Assembly (NCBI GenBank): GCA_039621445.1
Contig: CP154956.1
Location: 41,750,437-41,814,436 of the forward strand
Reading direction: 5' to 3'
DNA length: 64,000 nucleotides
Source of the DNA: Euglena gracilis
Lineage: Eukaryota > Euglenida > Euglenophyceae > Euglenales
A program made the position numbers and the translations under genes. Positions 54,898 to 64,000 of this stretch are shown here, piece after piece. The notes under the pieces are model-generated. The model was not told where the DNA came from, searched no databases, and saw nothing but the letters and a program-made list of their open reading frames with translations. Each line of letters starts with the position of its first letter. The first letter of the stretch is position 1.

Positions 54898-55381
54898 ACA
54901 TGTCCATAGGACTCAATCCAGGGGGGGCATGGGTGGGTTGGGCATATACCCAGTCATCGGTGATGCGCGATAGCGCAGAAGGCGCGATATGCGCGGGATT
55001 CGCACTATGTGCGGCAAGTGCGATATGCGCGGGATTCGCACTATGTGCGGCAAGCGCGATATGCGCGGGATTCGCACTGTGTGCGGCAAGCGCGATATGC
55101 GCGGGGGTGTTAAAGAGCGCCATAGGCGCATCGGGAGCGCTATGCGCTAATCCGAAGAGGGAGGCTATGCCTTTGCACTGTAGTGCTTGATTCACTTTCG
55201 CGAATTGCGAAAAACTGCCAAGTGTATTCGTGAGCTGTGAATAACTACCAAGTGTACTGATGGGTGTATCACCCATGGTACCAAGGCTGTGTACCTTTTG
55301 GTTATCTATTAAATCCGTACCAAGTGTATGGGTACCACTACCAGGTGTAGGGGGAGGAAAATTCCCGTTTGCGGGATCCAA
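54725..55381 (-). pseudogene. protease-RT linker with three 12-residue repeats
   Basis: 219 codons upstream of the RT frame and overlapping it. Residues about 95-135 are three copies of AHIALAAHSANP, encoded by a 36 bp tandem repeat at about 54985-55100 (GCGCGATATGCGCGGG with TTCGCACTATGTGCGGCAA). Frames on both strands stay open across it. No other domain is recognised; it probably belongs to the Gypsy polyprotein. Confidence 0.55.
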
Positions 55382-55558
55382 TCAGATTAGTTTGGAAGAT
55401 TCAACTAGACATCCACAATCAAAATCATGGTAGGCGGAAATTCTCCGACAGTGAGCGCATTGGTAGGAGGGTTGGTGTTTGTGGTGCGCGTTTGTGTGGG
55501 TGTCAGTGCATAAGTTGGTGTGGGTTGGGGTAGCTGCTGGGGGGTGTACAGGGGTGTC
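55382..55558. other. Gypsy element, short unassigned stretch
   Basis: Lies between protease and linker frames; no domain seen. Confidence 0.4.
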
Positions 55559-56437
55559 TTAAATCGACACACCTGGTGGAAAACGGAAAAGTTGGGTAGC
55601 TGGGCGGCTACTCGACACCGTAATTACTTCAGGCCTTTGGGCTTTCGCCTGGGAACCCAGCGAGACGTGCGGGGTTAAGCTACTGGCTTTCCCTACCGCA
55701 TGGGAAACGAGCGGTAAAAGTGCGGTGGGTAGGGGGGCAGCTCTCTCTTTACCCCGAGGGTAGGAAACGGTGTTTTCGGTTGTGGAAAACGTTGTGGCAA
55801 TGCGGGGGGACGTCCTGGGTGACGTCACATGGAACAAGTTTGGGGGTGTGGTGTGTGTGCGGGGGGTAGTGCGCAAACCGTGCGAAGGACAATCCACCAC
55901 CAATCGGTGTCGTCGTAGGAATGGAAAACCGAGTATGACATCAGAACCGGCGATATTCGCCTCGAGTGCCCAAGTACCCAGAAAATTTTGGAATTGTGGG
56001 GGGGGTGTATGGTGCTTCGGGATATTGGGGAGGACTATGTCCAAAATGCATCCCAAGTCACCACCGCACATGGGGCTGTTGTCTGCAGTCATAATTTTGA
56101 TGGGATTCTTGGCATGAACCAAGAGGGGGGTGGGTATAAGTCCTTTGCGGAAAAGAACGGGGATTCAACGCCCTGTGTCGACTAAAATTTTGGCTTGTGC
56201 ACAAAAATTTTGAGTTTTGATTTTCGCTTGGACCAAAAGTTCCATGGGGGGTACGCAAAGCGAAGGATCGGGTGTAAAATTGTTGTCGCGCCAACTGTTC
56301 CATGACCCTTTGCTTACTTTGCTCAACATTCCAAACAAAAATTTGGCGCAGGGAGTGGGGGACCCGAAAAATTTCTGGGTACCGACCAAAAAGACCGATG
56401 GGCAAGGGGGGCAGGGGTGATCAGTTCCTACCTCCAT
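55559..56437 (-). pseudogene. Ty3/Gypsy aspartic protease region
   Basis: AQAKILVDTGR near 56170 is the D-T-G active site of a retropepsin-like protease. After a frame break, VILGFPFLRRHRLVVD (about 55.9 kb) is the second conserved part (I-L-G plus hydrophobics). The domain is thus split between two frames. The protease matures Gag and Pol inside the virus-like particle. Confidence 0.75.
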
Positions 56438-56482
56438 CTGTTCATCAGCCCAGAGGTCCGTGCCCTCAGACCTCGGCCTCCC

Positions 56483-57147
56483 CTACTCCATATCGGAGTC
56501 GGCCTTTTGGCCTATGGTTGACTTCCTAGAATAAATTGCGCGTATCGCGCGAATCGCATTCCTGTCTTCCGCCAACTCATCCTCGGTGCTCTCATCCCCC
56601 TCCCTGCCCGCAGCCAGGTCTTTTTCCTCAATAGAGGATATTTTGAAACCAACCCGCTGCCTATTGGCAGAACCGCGATTGGAATCGCGACGACCATGGC
56701 TAGGGCGGGGAGAACGGGAACGGGGGCACTTGGATGAATGGTGGTCTATAGACCCACAAAGGGAACAACGGTTTCGCGATTGCGCTTGCCTTTTGGCATC
56801 ATACCACGTGGGGAGCGGGTATCCGCTCGACCGCGATCGGATCGCGAAGAGGATGATCCACTTCGCGACGGAGATCGCGAAGAATCGCAATTTGTATCCC
56901 GATTGCGGGTAGGGGGGCGGGGGGACCGACCACGCGGTTTGAAACCACGTCCGCTATTGCGGTGGGGTGAACGGGAACGCGGTCTACCAACACCCGATCG
57001 GTATCCTGACCGCTGCGAATGCGCAGATTGTGAAGAACGTGAACTCCAGGAAGAGAGGGATCCTCGGGGGCTCTTACTGCGCTTTCGCGCTTGGGGATTC
57101 GGACACTCCCGAGACATATGTCCCGGTTGATTACACAAAAAGCACAC
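56483..57147 (-). pseudogene. Gag nucleocapsid with two CCHC zinc knuckles
   Basis: Two CX2CX4HX4C knuckles are encoded in adjacent frames: CFLCNQPGHMSREC at about 57.1 kb and CSLCGSIDHHSSKC at about 56.77 kb. Between them is an arginine/serine-rich stretch with many SRS and RSR repeats. Knuckles of this type bind the element RNA for packaging. The shift between the frames lies in the RS-rich part. Confidence 0.85.
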
Positions 57148-57297
57148 TTTGTCCGAAACTTGATCAGAAGAGCGCGAATAGCGCGGTTTGGATTCCCGTG
57201 TGGGGGATTTGGGGTTTGAGCGCGGATAGCGCGTTTTGGAATCACTCGATGGTGATTTTGGTTATTTTGGGGAGGTAGTCCTTTGGACTGCTTGGAC

Positions 57298-57834
57298 TTA
57301 ACCGGTGGGTACACCCGCATTAGGCTGGTGGTGATATGCCGATTCAATCTGTCCCAGAAGTTGTGATAACTTCATTTGTTTGGAAACATAGTTCCATCTC
57401 TCATCGAGAGTCAAAATGTGTCCCGCGAGTTCTTCGCGGTTAATTTCCTTGATGAGTTTGGGGATGTAGCGCAGTAATACCGCATCAAATTGTTCTTTGA
57501 TTTGCTTTTCCCCTAACTCATCAACTTCGGCTGCCAATGCAGGCCACTTGGAGTACCATAAGTCTATCGACTTCCATTTGCGGTCCGGGGGGGTAAATTG
57601 CCGCCATTTGTTTTCCAGACTGATTCTGGAAACGAAACTGGAGCATGAGGAAGCATATTGCTCAACCAACTCCTCAAAAGAAATGCGCCTGCAGATGACT
57701 AATTGTCTGGCGCGTTCTTTTTCATCCCTTGGGAGGCAATCAATAAACTCCATCTTGATTACCTCTGGGTTGTCATCTTGGGTGGGTCCCTTCAAATCCC
57801 AATAATATTCCCAGTCCCGGAAAATTTTTTCCAT
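57298..57834 (-). pseudogene. Gag capsid domain
   Basis: 178 codons beginning at the W of a GDPTTW phrase that ends the previous frame; IFRDWEYYWDLKG follows. This aromatic pattern plus helical acidic/basic sequence before zinc knuckles fits the retrotransposon Gag capsid (shell-forming) domain. The identification rests on position and the DPTTWxxF-DWEYYW pattern. No catalytic residues are expected. Confidence 0.75.
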
Positions 57835-58673
57835 GTGGTGGGGTCACCGTCCCATTGGGGCTTCACCTTGTTCGCTATCGCGATGGTGCCTTTGAAATCT
57901 TTCTGAGAAACCCGTGGCCCTTTGGTGATATTCCAGGGGTGTGGGCCCGGGCGCCAAATTACACCCTGTGCGGGTACTCTGGTGGTTGCACCAAGGGTAT
58001 TGTTCGGATAATTTTGCGAATGCGCATGGAACATACCACTTAGTGTACCATAGGTACCATGCAAATTCGGGGAATCGCGATTGCGCGAATGGTGATGCGG
58101 TTGCGCATGTGGGGGTGAGGTATCACCTGGTTGCACCATTGGAGCTACTAAGCGAATTTGGGAGGTATGACCAATTCCCTGTGTGGGGGTGCAGATCATA
58201 CCACGAATTAGTTCGGATTCCCGAATCTCTTGATTTAAGAGGGGGGTGGGTCTGGTTTTCGCTTGAAAACCCGACTCATCATCCGAAAACTTGTCCATTG
58301 GGATTGGTAATGCTAATGGGGGGACCACCGCATGAGCGGAAACGCGATTTGGTGGCAATGTGCCCGTGGACTCGGGGATTGGTGCGCGAATAGCGCTTTT
58401 TGAGCTGGAAGATGCGGCAAGTGTGCCAACCATACCCGATTGCGGGTTTTGGTGGATGGAACGCATTTGTGCGTGAATTTGGTCCAAATTTGTTGCAAAC
58501 TCATGCACACTTTGCTCCAAATGGTCAACAACCTGCCAATTGTCGGTTATCCGACCCACATCCTCCTGCAAACGCTTAATCCGCCTACGGTATGAGGGTA
58601 GCTCATCCAAAAGCGGGATTTTGTCAGAAATCGACTGAAAATCGTGCGAAATTGCACCAAAACCAGTGTCCAA
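57792..58673 (-). pseudogene. Gag central region
   Basis: 293 codons: a helical, heptad-like start (DKIPLLDELPSYRRRIKRLQ onwards), then a low-complexity serine/proline/histidine-rich region, ending in KPQWDGDPTTWKKF where it overlaps the capsid frame by about 40 bp. The overlap marks a frameshift. Confidence 0.6.
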
Positions 58674-58676
58674 TTC

Positions 58677-59938
58677 CTATACTCTTGTCACCAAAGTGCG
58701 CATCGCACTGGAAATGTTCTCCAATTGTGGAGATGGCTTAGTGGGTTCGTCCGAATGCGGATCTTTGACTTTTTCAGCCATTGGCTGTTTCTGCAACACT
58801 GAAACTTGCGCGGATAGCGCGATAAGGTCATTTTGCAGTTTTGTGACATCCTGCTTTACCGTTTTCTCGGTGTTCATGAGACTGTCACAAAAACCTTGCA
58901 TGATTTGGTGATTTTCCATGCGCATTTCAGCGCGAATCTGGTCCAAGTGTGTGTTTGGGAGTGTGGGGGTAGGTGTTGGTAACGGCAATGTGCCTTGGGG
59001 TGGTGATTGCACCTGATGCATTTTTGTGCTCATTTCTTGCATGTGTTTGTGCAAATCCGCTATCACGGTGTGAATGCCGGTAACATCCGGGATCCTACCA
59101 GCTACTTCCGCATAGCGGGTGTGCAACTTGGCCAATGAGGCTTCAATGTTACCAACATCCTGTTGTAACTGTTTGTGCAAATTGGACATGGTGGCCTTGA
59201 GTCCGCTAATATCCGGTGTTGGTGCACGGGTTGTCACATTGCGGTTCTGCAAGTCCGCGATTGCGGTTCGGAATTCCATTGTGTCATTCTGCCACTGTTG
59301 TTGCAAAATCTCAATCCTACTCGCGATATTCGCGATTTGGGTTTGAAAATTCGCAATTTCAGCGGGAATTTCGCCACAATGGCAAGATTTCTGCTCCAAT
59401 CAAGAAAGTCTTTCCTCCAATTGTTGCACATACGTGCGGGGGCAAAACTTTCATTGGCTTGGGCAGAAAAGAGGGCAAAATTCGCGGAATCACCGCTCAA
59501 CTGGAAAATGCGCTGTTGCGCTTCCTTAAATGCGGATGCAAGTGTGGAGAATTGCTCCAATGTGACAAATTGTCCCAAATCGTGATTTTTGATGGGGGGT
59601 TCATGCAACTTTTGCTGCAATTGTGGAAAAACTGCCGTAATTGGCTCCAACTGATGGGACAAAGCTTGCAAACTATGTTGCATGTTGGAGAAAATCGCAT
59701 CATTGCGGGATTGTGTTTCACACATGGCTTCACTCACTTTTTGGAAGTGTTGTGGCAAATGTGCCTGCAAATGTGTGTCTAAACCTTGACGCAAAGTTGC
59801 TAGGTCCACTTTGGTGGATTGAAAATTTGTTTGGCAATATTGACCAACATCACGCACATAACTCCAAAGGTAATCGAGCTTGTGTTCTACAACCTTTTGG
59901 TTGTTCTCATCAAAATCCAAAACCTTGTTAAGTGTCAT
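58677..59938 (-). pseudogene. Gag N-terminal coiled-coil region
   Basis: Two overlapping frames (59938-59234 and 59399-58677) together encode more than 400 residues of coiled-coil-like sequence rich in Q, L, I and E. Examples are IANFQTQIANIASRIEILQQ and TKLQNDLIALSAQVSVLQKQ. A stop at 58674 and a frame change near 59.4 kb interrupt what was probably a single frame. Coiled coils ahead of capsid would promote self-assembly; this is inference. Confidence 0.6.
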
Positions 59939-59982
59939 AGCGCAATACGCTACACAAGTGTGGACATGGGAGATTTGCCGCG

Positions 59983-60628
59983 TTAGCGGGTGGTCACTGG
60001 AAGCTTTGCGACTATGCGCTGAATCACGGTAGTGGGTTGAGGGGAAATATTTTCCAACTCTTCCGCATCACTGCTCATAGACTCTGTGGGACTTGTATAA
60101 GCGGGAACTGTCAAACGCATCTCCGGGTGCCATGGCAATGCCGGAAAAGAACCCGTATCGGGTGGTGCGGGCAATTGTCCAATCGGACTTGTGGGGGGAA
60201 GTATAGGGGGGGGGCTGAAAGAAACATGGTGTTTCTAACCCACCCTCAAGAAAAATTTGCCCTGGCGTATCCGCCTCAGAGTCAAATGTGCCTATCGGCA
60301 CCAGTGCGAGGTGTCTCCGGGGGGAATGGGTGTTAGCCGATTGGCTTTCCAACAAAAGGGGTTGTGCCTGTTGGGCATTGGGTTGCTTTATAGAGCTTGA
60401 CACCGATAGGTGTGGGGGTGCCCATTGGGCGGGGGGAGGATTACTCGACACAGACACCGATAGGTGTGACACACGCGGGGAAGGAGGATTACCTTTGAAA
60501 TGGATCAATGCCTGTGTACCCCTATGGGGTTGTGAATGCTCATTAGAGCTAGACAATGATGCCGCAGGTTCAAGTCCACGAAGTGAACCAATCAATGCTG
60601 CGTAGTCAATGGGATTTGTGCTCTGCAT
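59983..60628 (-). pseudogene. start of Gag
   Basis: The likely start is the ATG at 60628 (MQSTNPIDYAALIGSLRGLE). An earlier in-frame ATG at 60655 gives an implausible VFVFFAS extension. The protein is serine/proline-rich and acidic. A frame change near 60.17 kb moves it into a second frame (PAPPDTGSFPALPWHPEM onwards) that ends at 59983. Confidence 0.55.
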
Positions 60629-61213
60629 TTTTGAAGCAAAAAACACAAAAACCAAGTGTAAATTGTGGTGTAAAATGCAGAAACAAGTACAAAAAGAGGG
60701 GATAGTATAAAAAAAGTAAGCAGAGACCCGAAATCTGAGGTTTGAAGCAGCGTATACTGCGAACCGTCAGAGGACGTGTCCGTGCGTACGGCTTTGGCCG
60801 GAAACGGCTTGTAGTGCCTGTGGTCGCCGATAGGCGGGGCACCACACGACCGTTTGCGGTCAAAAGGATCGAAAAACCTAAACTGCTGCCAAGTGTACGT
60901 CCAACCTTTTCCTCGCTTTCGCCCTTTGGTGCGCAAAAAAATAAAAGTTGGAGTAACAGAAAAATAAATAATATAAAAGTTGAAAGCCCTTTTCCCCAAT
61001 TAAGAGGCAGAGCACAAGCAGGTGAGAAAGCCCTATGGGCTACGACAAAAGATGCCAAGTGATTTGGCAGTCCTAGAGAACGTTGGTCAACAAGTCAAAA
61101 CTTGAAATCAAAAGAAGAAAAGAATACCACCTGCAGAGAGGAGGTCATCGTGATCACGATTATCCCTAAGCTCTGCCACAATCCTAATTCTGAGACTATG
61201 CTCAGCGTTCAGA
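60629..61213. other. Gypsy leader / flank, no gene
   Basis: Upstream of the Gag start on the minus strand. It could contain the 5' LTR and primer-binding site, but no partner sequence was found and no TG...CA boundaries are defensible. Confidence 0.4.
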
Positions 61214-62648
61214 TTGTGGATGAGCAGTTCTATGGCGAACCACAGAACTGGGCTCGTGCCTGGTACACAGAGCAACCCCTTCCTGACCCCACAGTCCCCA
61301 AGTGGGGTGGACTTAGCCAAACTAAGAAGCCTCCTGCTGGAGGCTGTGCAGCTGCTCCCAGGTGGCCCACAGGAACCATTGAATTCCAGCCACCCACCAC
61401 AATGGAGCCTGCTATCAACAGCCCCTGACCATCATTGGAAAGAAGGAAAGTAATGTTCCTGGCCCCTAGCCAACCTTTAAGCAAGGATACAGGTCTCAGA
61501 AGGCTCTGTTCGGTAATCGCCGATACAACCTTTCTGGTCCCTGTTTCTCTGCTTATTTCAGTGAGTTTTTGGGTTTTTGCCTTTTTATTTACAATGTATG
61601 GCCCACTCCCCTCCCAGTTCCCCACCCTCATTCCTCCCAGACTGGCCAGGCCTTCCAACCCGCCCAGCTGTACCCCCTCCTGCCAACACCCCCACCATTC
61701 ATGACAAATCAGCCCAGTCCAACACCAAATTCTCACCCAAATTATCACCACTGCCAAACCAATCCGCCACCACAGAATGCCTGCCTGCCCCCCCCCCCCC
61801 AGCATCCCCTCTCAACCAGCCCCCCCACCCCACCCCCAGAGACCTGGGCCAGCCATCACCCACGAACCTGCCTCTGATTGCTCTTAACTGCACTTGCTAG
61901 AACCTGCCTCCCACCCATGCCTTGTTCCTGTGCTCAGCATTTCCCCCCCCAGAACAGCCAACCACCATGTCAAACCTGGAACACACCTGCTTCCCATGCA
62001 ATGTTCTGCAGTCCAACCCCCCCCCCCAACCTACACAGTTTGCCTCCACTGCCAACCCCCCTGCCCAGCCCAGAACCACCCATACCAGCCTTTCATTTCA
62101 GCAAGTTTGCGCCATGTTGCCTCACCCCATGCAAAGTTTCACAACCTGCTACCCTAATCTCCCACCCCCACCCCCACACCAGCTGATCCCCCCCACCAGT
62201 TGCACCACCAAAAATGAGTCCAATATTGAAGATGAAAATCGTCCAGAGATTGAAAGCCCAGACTCCAAAAAAATTTGGCCAAATCAACGCCATCCCTCCA
62301 AGCCCCCCCAGAGATGATGATGACTGTTTTATTTACGAACCTGAACCTCCACCCCTAGGCACATCAACACCCCCGGCACACATTCCCTTATGTTACAACT
62401 GGAGCAGAAATATTCCAGGATCATGGGCCACGGAGCCCACCAAAAAGCACAGGCGGCCCCCCCCTGAACAAGAACAACTGCCCTCATTAGCATGGTGCCC
62501 CCTTTCGGAAATGGAGGATGACGACGTAACCCATTACACAGCCTTTTTCAACAAAATAAAGACGTCGGCCCTTGCTCACCAAAAAATGACGGAAGAAAGG
62601 AATTTCCTCCGACAGGTCAGCCAGCGGCTGTGGAGACTCCTTTACTAA
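61214..62648 (+). pseudogene. proline-rich ORF, possibly retroelement ORF1
   Basis: Stretches of natural-looking protein appear in successive frames. The first is SGVDLAKLRSLLLEAVQLLP near 61.31 kb. A long proline/asparagine-rich part (61.6-62.2 kb) follows, then NESNIEDENRPEIESPDSKK and, after a frame change near 62.3 kb, DDDDCFIYEPEPPPLG. The last frame (62214-62648) ends in EMEDDDVTHYTAFFNKIKTS, then ALAHQKMTEERNFLRQ. No domain family is recognised. The position ahead of the 2A-type ORF on the same strand suggests the first ORF of a non-LTR element. Confidence 0.4.
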
Positions 62649-63405
62649 TGGCAAGACGTGGGTCGAGGCCTTGTCTCCCGCAGGAACACCGCCCAGGGTT
62701 GACGTTTTTTTGTTTTTTTTTAAAAAAACAAAAAACATTTTTTTTTTAAAAAAAGCAAAAAAAAAAGGTTTTTTTTGAAATAGCCAAAATTGACCTTTTT
62801 CCTTGCGAAATGACCATTTTTTGAAGACAATTTTTCGCGGGTGGTTCGGGTCACGGGGGGGGGGGGTCACGGGGGGGCACAGGGGGGGGGTCACGAGGGG
62901 GGGGTCACATTTTCGGTGGCCAGATTAGAAATCACCGAAAACGAATTTTTGGGAAAAAATCCTTTTTACGCTCCAAAATAGGAATCCCCCAAACAAAAAT
63001 TAGGAAATCTACCAGAATATTTTGTCAAATTAGGCATCACCGGCCAAGTTTTTCAGAAAAAATGGCCGAAACGGGTCTTAGGTCGGGTTGGGGGAGGGGC
63101 GTCATGGGGGGAACACCCCCTGTGAAGTTTTTTTTTTAAATGTGTTGAAGTATTTCCAAATCTGTGTTTTCTGGTGCGAAAAATCATGCTTTCAACCCAA
63201 AAAAATGAATGTTGTAGAGATAAAAAATGCACTTTTTCCCAAAAAAAAAACATTGCAAAAAAATTTACCCCAAACCCTCCATGACGTTTTTTTTGTTTTT
63301 TTTAAAAAAACATATTTTTTTAAAAAAATGCATGTTTTTTTTGTTTCAAAAATACAAGCCGTCAACCTTGACACCGCCCTCGCCAAAACAGCCCCTTACT
63401 GCACA
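62649..63405. other. non-coding with two T8-A8 modules
   Basis: 62700-62770 and 63283-63345 both start GACGTTTTTTT, with T/A dyads following, like those at 22.98 and 23.38 kb. G-tract/TCACGG repeats lie at 62850-62910. No gene. Confidence 0.55.
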
Positions 63406-63639
63406 ATGCCCGCCCAAAAGGACAAATCCTGCAAATGGACACCGGGAAAGCCCCTCCTTCGCTGTGGGGACATTGAACAAAACCCAGGGCCTCACGCCTC
63501 TGACGACACATACCACCACCCCTCCCCCCTAAATGACCCTATCAATGTTGCTTCAGGACCCCCCAAAGGGTCATCTAGGGGGGGGGGGTCATTTAGGGAG
63601 GGATACTTTTCCCACTTGAAAAATTGCTCTGCTAAATGA
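63406..63639 (+). pseudogene. short ORF with N-terminal 2A-like peptide
   Basis: From the ATG at 63406 the protein begins MPAQKDKSCKWTPGKPLLRC, then GDIEQNPGP at residues 21-29. D-(V/I)-E-x-N-P-G-P preceded by a short hydrophobic/basic stretch is the 2A ribosome-skipping motif; separation would fall between G28 and P29. N-terminal 2A-like sequences are known from non-LTR retrotransposons such as CR1/L2-type and trypanosome elements. After about 15 more residues the frame enters a foldback element (63528-63597) and then stops, so the downstream protein is lost. Confidence 0.7.
63528..63597. mobile_element. micro-foldback element, CCTAAATGACC ends
   Basis: CCTAAATGACC and GGTCATTTAGG are perfect inverted ends 70 bp apart, with inner GACCCCCCAAAGGGTC. 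It lies inside the 2A-type ORF. Confidence 0.75.
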
Positions 63640-63696
63640 CCCCCCCCCTACATGACCCCCCCAGTGGGGTCATCTAGGGGGGGGGGTCATTTAGGG
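63632..63696. mobile_element. micro-foldback element, second CTAAATGACC copy
   Basis: CTAAATGACC with a C-tract and, 65 bp away, a G-tract with GGTCATTTAG; inner ATGACCCC/GGGGTCAT arms as well. Confidence 0.75.
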
Positions 63697-63699
63697 GGG

Positions 63700-64000
63700 G
63701 GGTGGTACCCATACACCTTCTCCACCAAAAAACTCCCAGAAATCCTGGAGATCCTGCACAGGAGACAAGGCACAGGGGGTGGAGGGGGGGTCCGATGGGG
63801 GGGGTTGGAAGCTGTACAGGGGGGGGGGAGGGGGGGTCCCCAGAAAATCACAACTGTACTGCCTACCCCCGAGACAGTTGCGACATTTTTCGTCCAATTG
63901 AGGTTGGCAATGATGGATTTTGCGAAATTCAGATGCATTTTGCAAAGTATTTGTGTGTTGTAAAAAGAGTGGTAGCCAGTATTTTCACTGTAAACACTTA
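63700..64000. other. no gene recognised
   Basis: A frame reads YPYTFSTKKLPEILEILHRR, which looks natural and could continue the 2A-type protein beyond the foldback elements. It then runs into G-tracts. Nothing can be assigned. Confidence 0.4.

Larger units (their letters stand above)
51545..60628 (-). mobile_element. degenerate Ty3/Gypsy retrotransposon
   Basis: The domain order Gag-coiled coil-capsid-zinc knuckles-protease-RT-RNase H-integrase on the minus strand is the Ty3/Gypsy order. At least eight frame changes or stops are needed to read it through. I could not find long terminal repeats on either side. The 3' end is lost just inside the last integrase domain. Confidence 0.9.

Noticed and set aside
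60629-61080. Possible 5' LTR of the Gypsy element
   Set aside because: No matching sequence was found beyond the integrase end at 51.5 kb, and no primer-binding site could be defended, so no LTR is annotated.

Overview
The window looks like intergenic DNA from a large, repeat-rich eukaryotic nuclear genome. It has no operons, no ribosome-binding sites and no intact conserved cellular protein gene. It does have microsatellites, a 19 kb satellite array, a tRNA-like gene present twice, LTR and non-LTR retroelement remains, a Tc1/mariner derivative and many small inverted-repeat elements. Very long pure G, C, A and T tracts occur throughout. I cannot place the organism more closely than that; a protist or alga is possible, but this is inference.

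Layout. 1-7.8 kb: non-coding, with simple repeats; the microsatellite block at 5-6.6 kb sits between two diverged inverted arms (4.74-4.97 and 6.69-6.92 kb). 7.85-8.66 kb: an internally deleted Tc1/mariner element with TA ends, keeping only the first and last parts of its transposase. 9.3-12.6 kb: three diverged copies of an unnamed family marked by AAGCTCTTTTC and by short hairpin-prone CCGGCGT motifs; two of them form an imperfect palindrome. 14.29-15.94 kb and 28.83-48.71 kb: oppositely oriented arrays of a 162 bp satellite (about 6 units on the left, about 117 on the right), each bordered on its outer side by the same ~0.7 kb flank in inverted orientation. 16.1-18.4 kb: inverted arms built of 32 bp palindromes around a 113 bp tandem repeat, which is itself split by a 955 bp insertion. 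18.44-25.19 kb: a second inverted duplication (arms ~1.6 and ~1.4 kb), each arm carrying a tRNA-Pro-like gene. 25.3-28.8 kb: a decayed RNase H fragment and a 579 bp hAT-like non-autonomous element with 8 bp target duplication nested in an older MITE.

48.77-50.95 kb (minus): a reverse transcriptase/RNase H retroelement with a YYDD box that does not fit Ty3/Gypsy and is homologous to the RNase H fragment at 25.3 kb. 51.55-60.63 kb (minus): a frameshifted Ty3/Gypsy element with an unusually long coiled-coil Gag, two zinc knuckles, protease, RT, RNase H and integrase. 61.2-63.6 kb (plus): a decayed proline-rich ORF followed by a short ORF with a 2A-like CGDIEQNPGP motif, probably non-LTR retrotransposon remains.

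The genes here do not form a cellular pathway. The biology is that of mobile elements inserting into one another, and several insertions can be dated relatively because the interrupted and uninterrupted forms of the same repeat are both present. Many frame breaks fall at homopolymers, so some may be base-calling errors rather than real decay.
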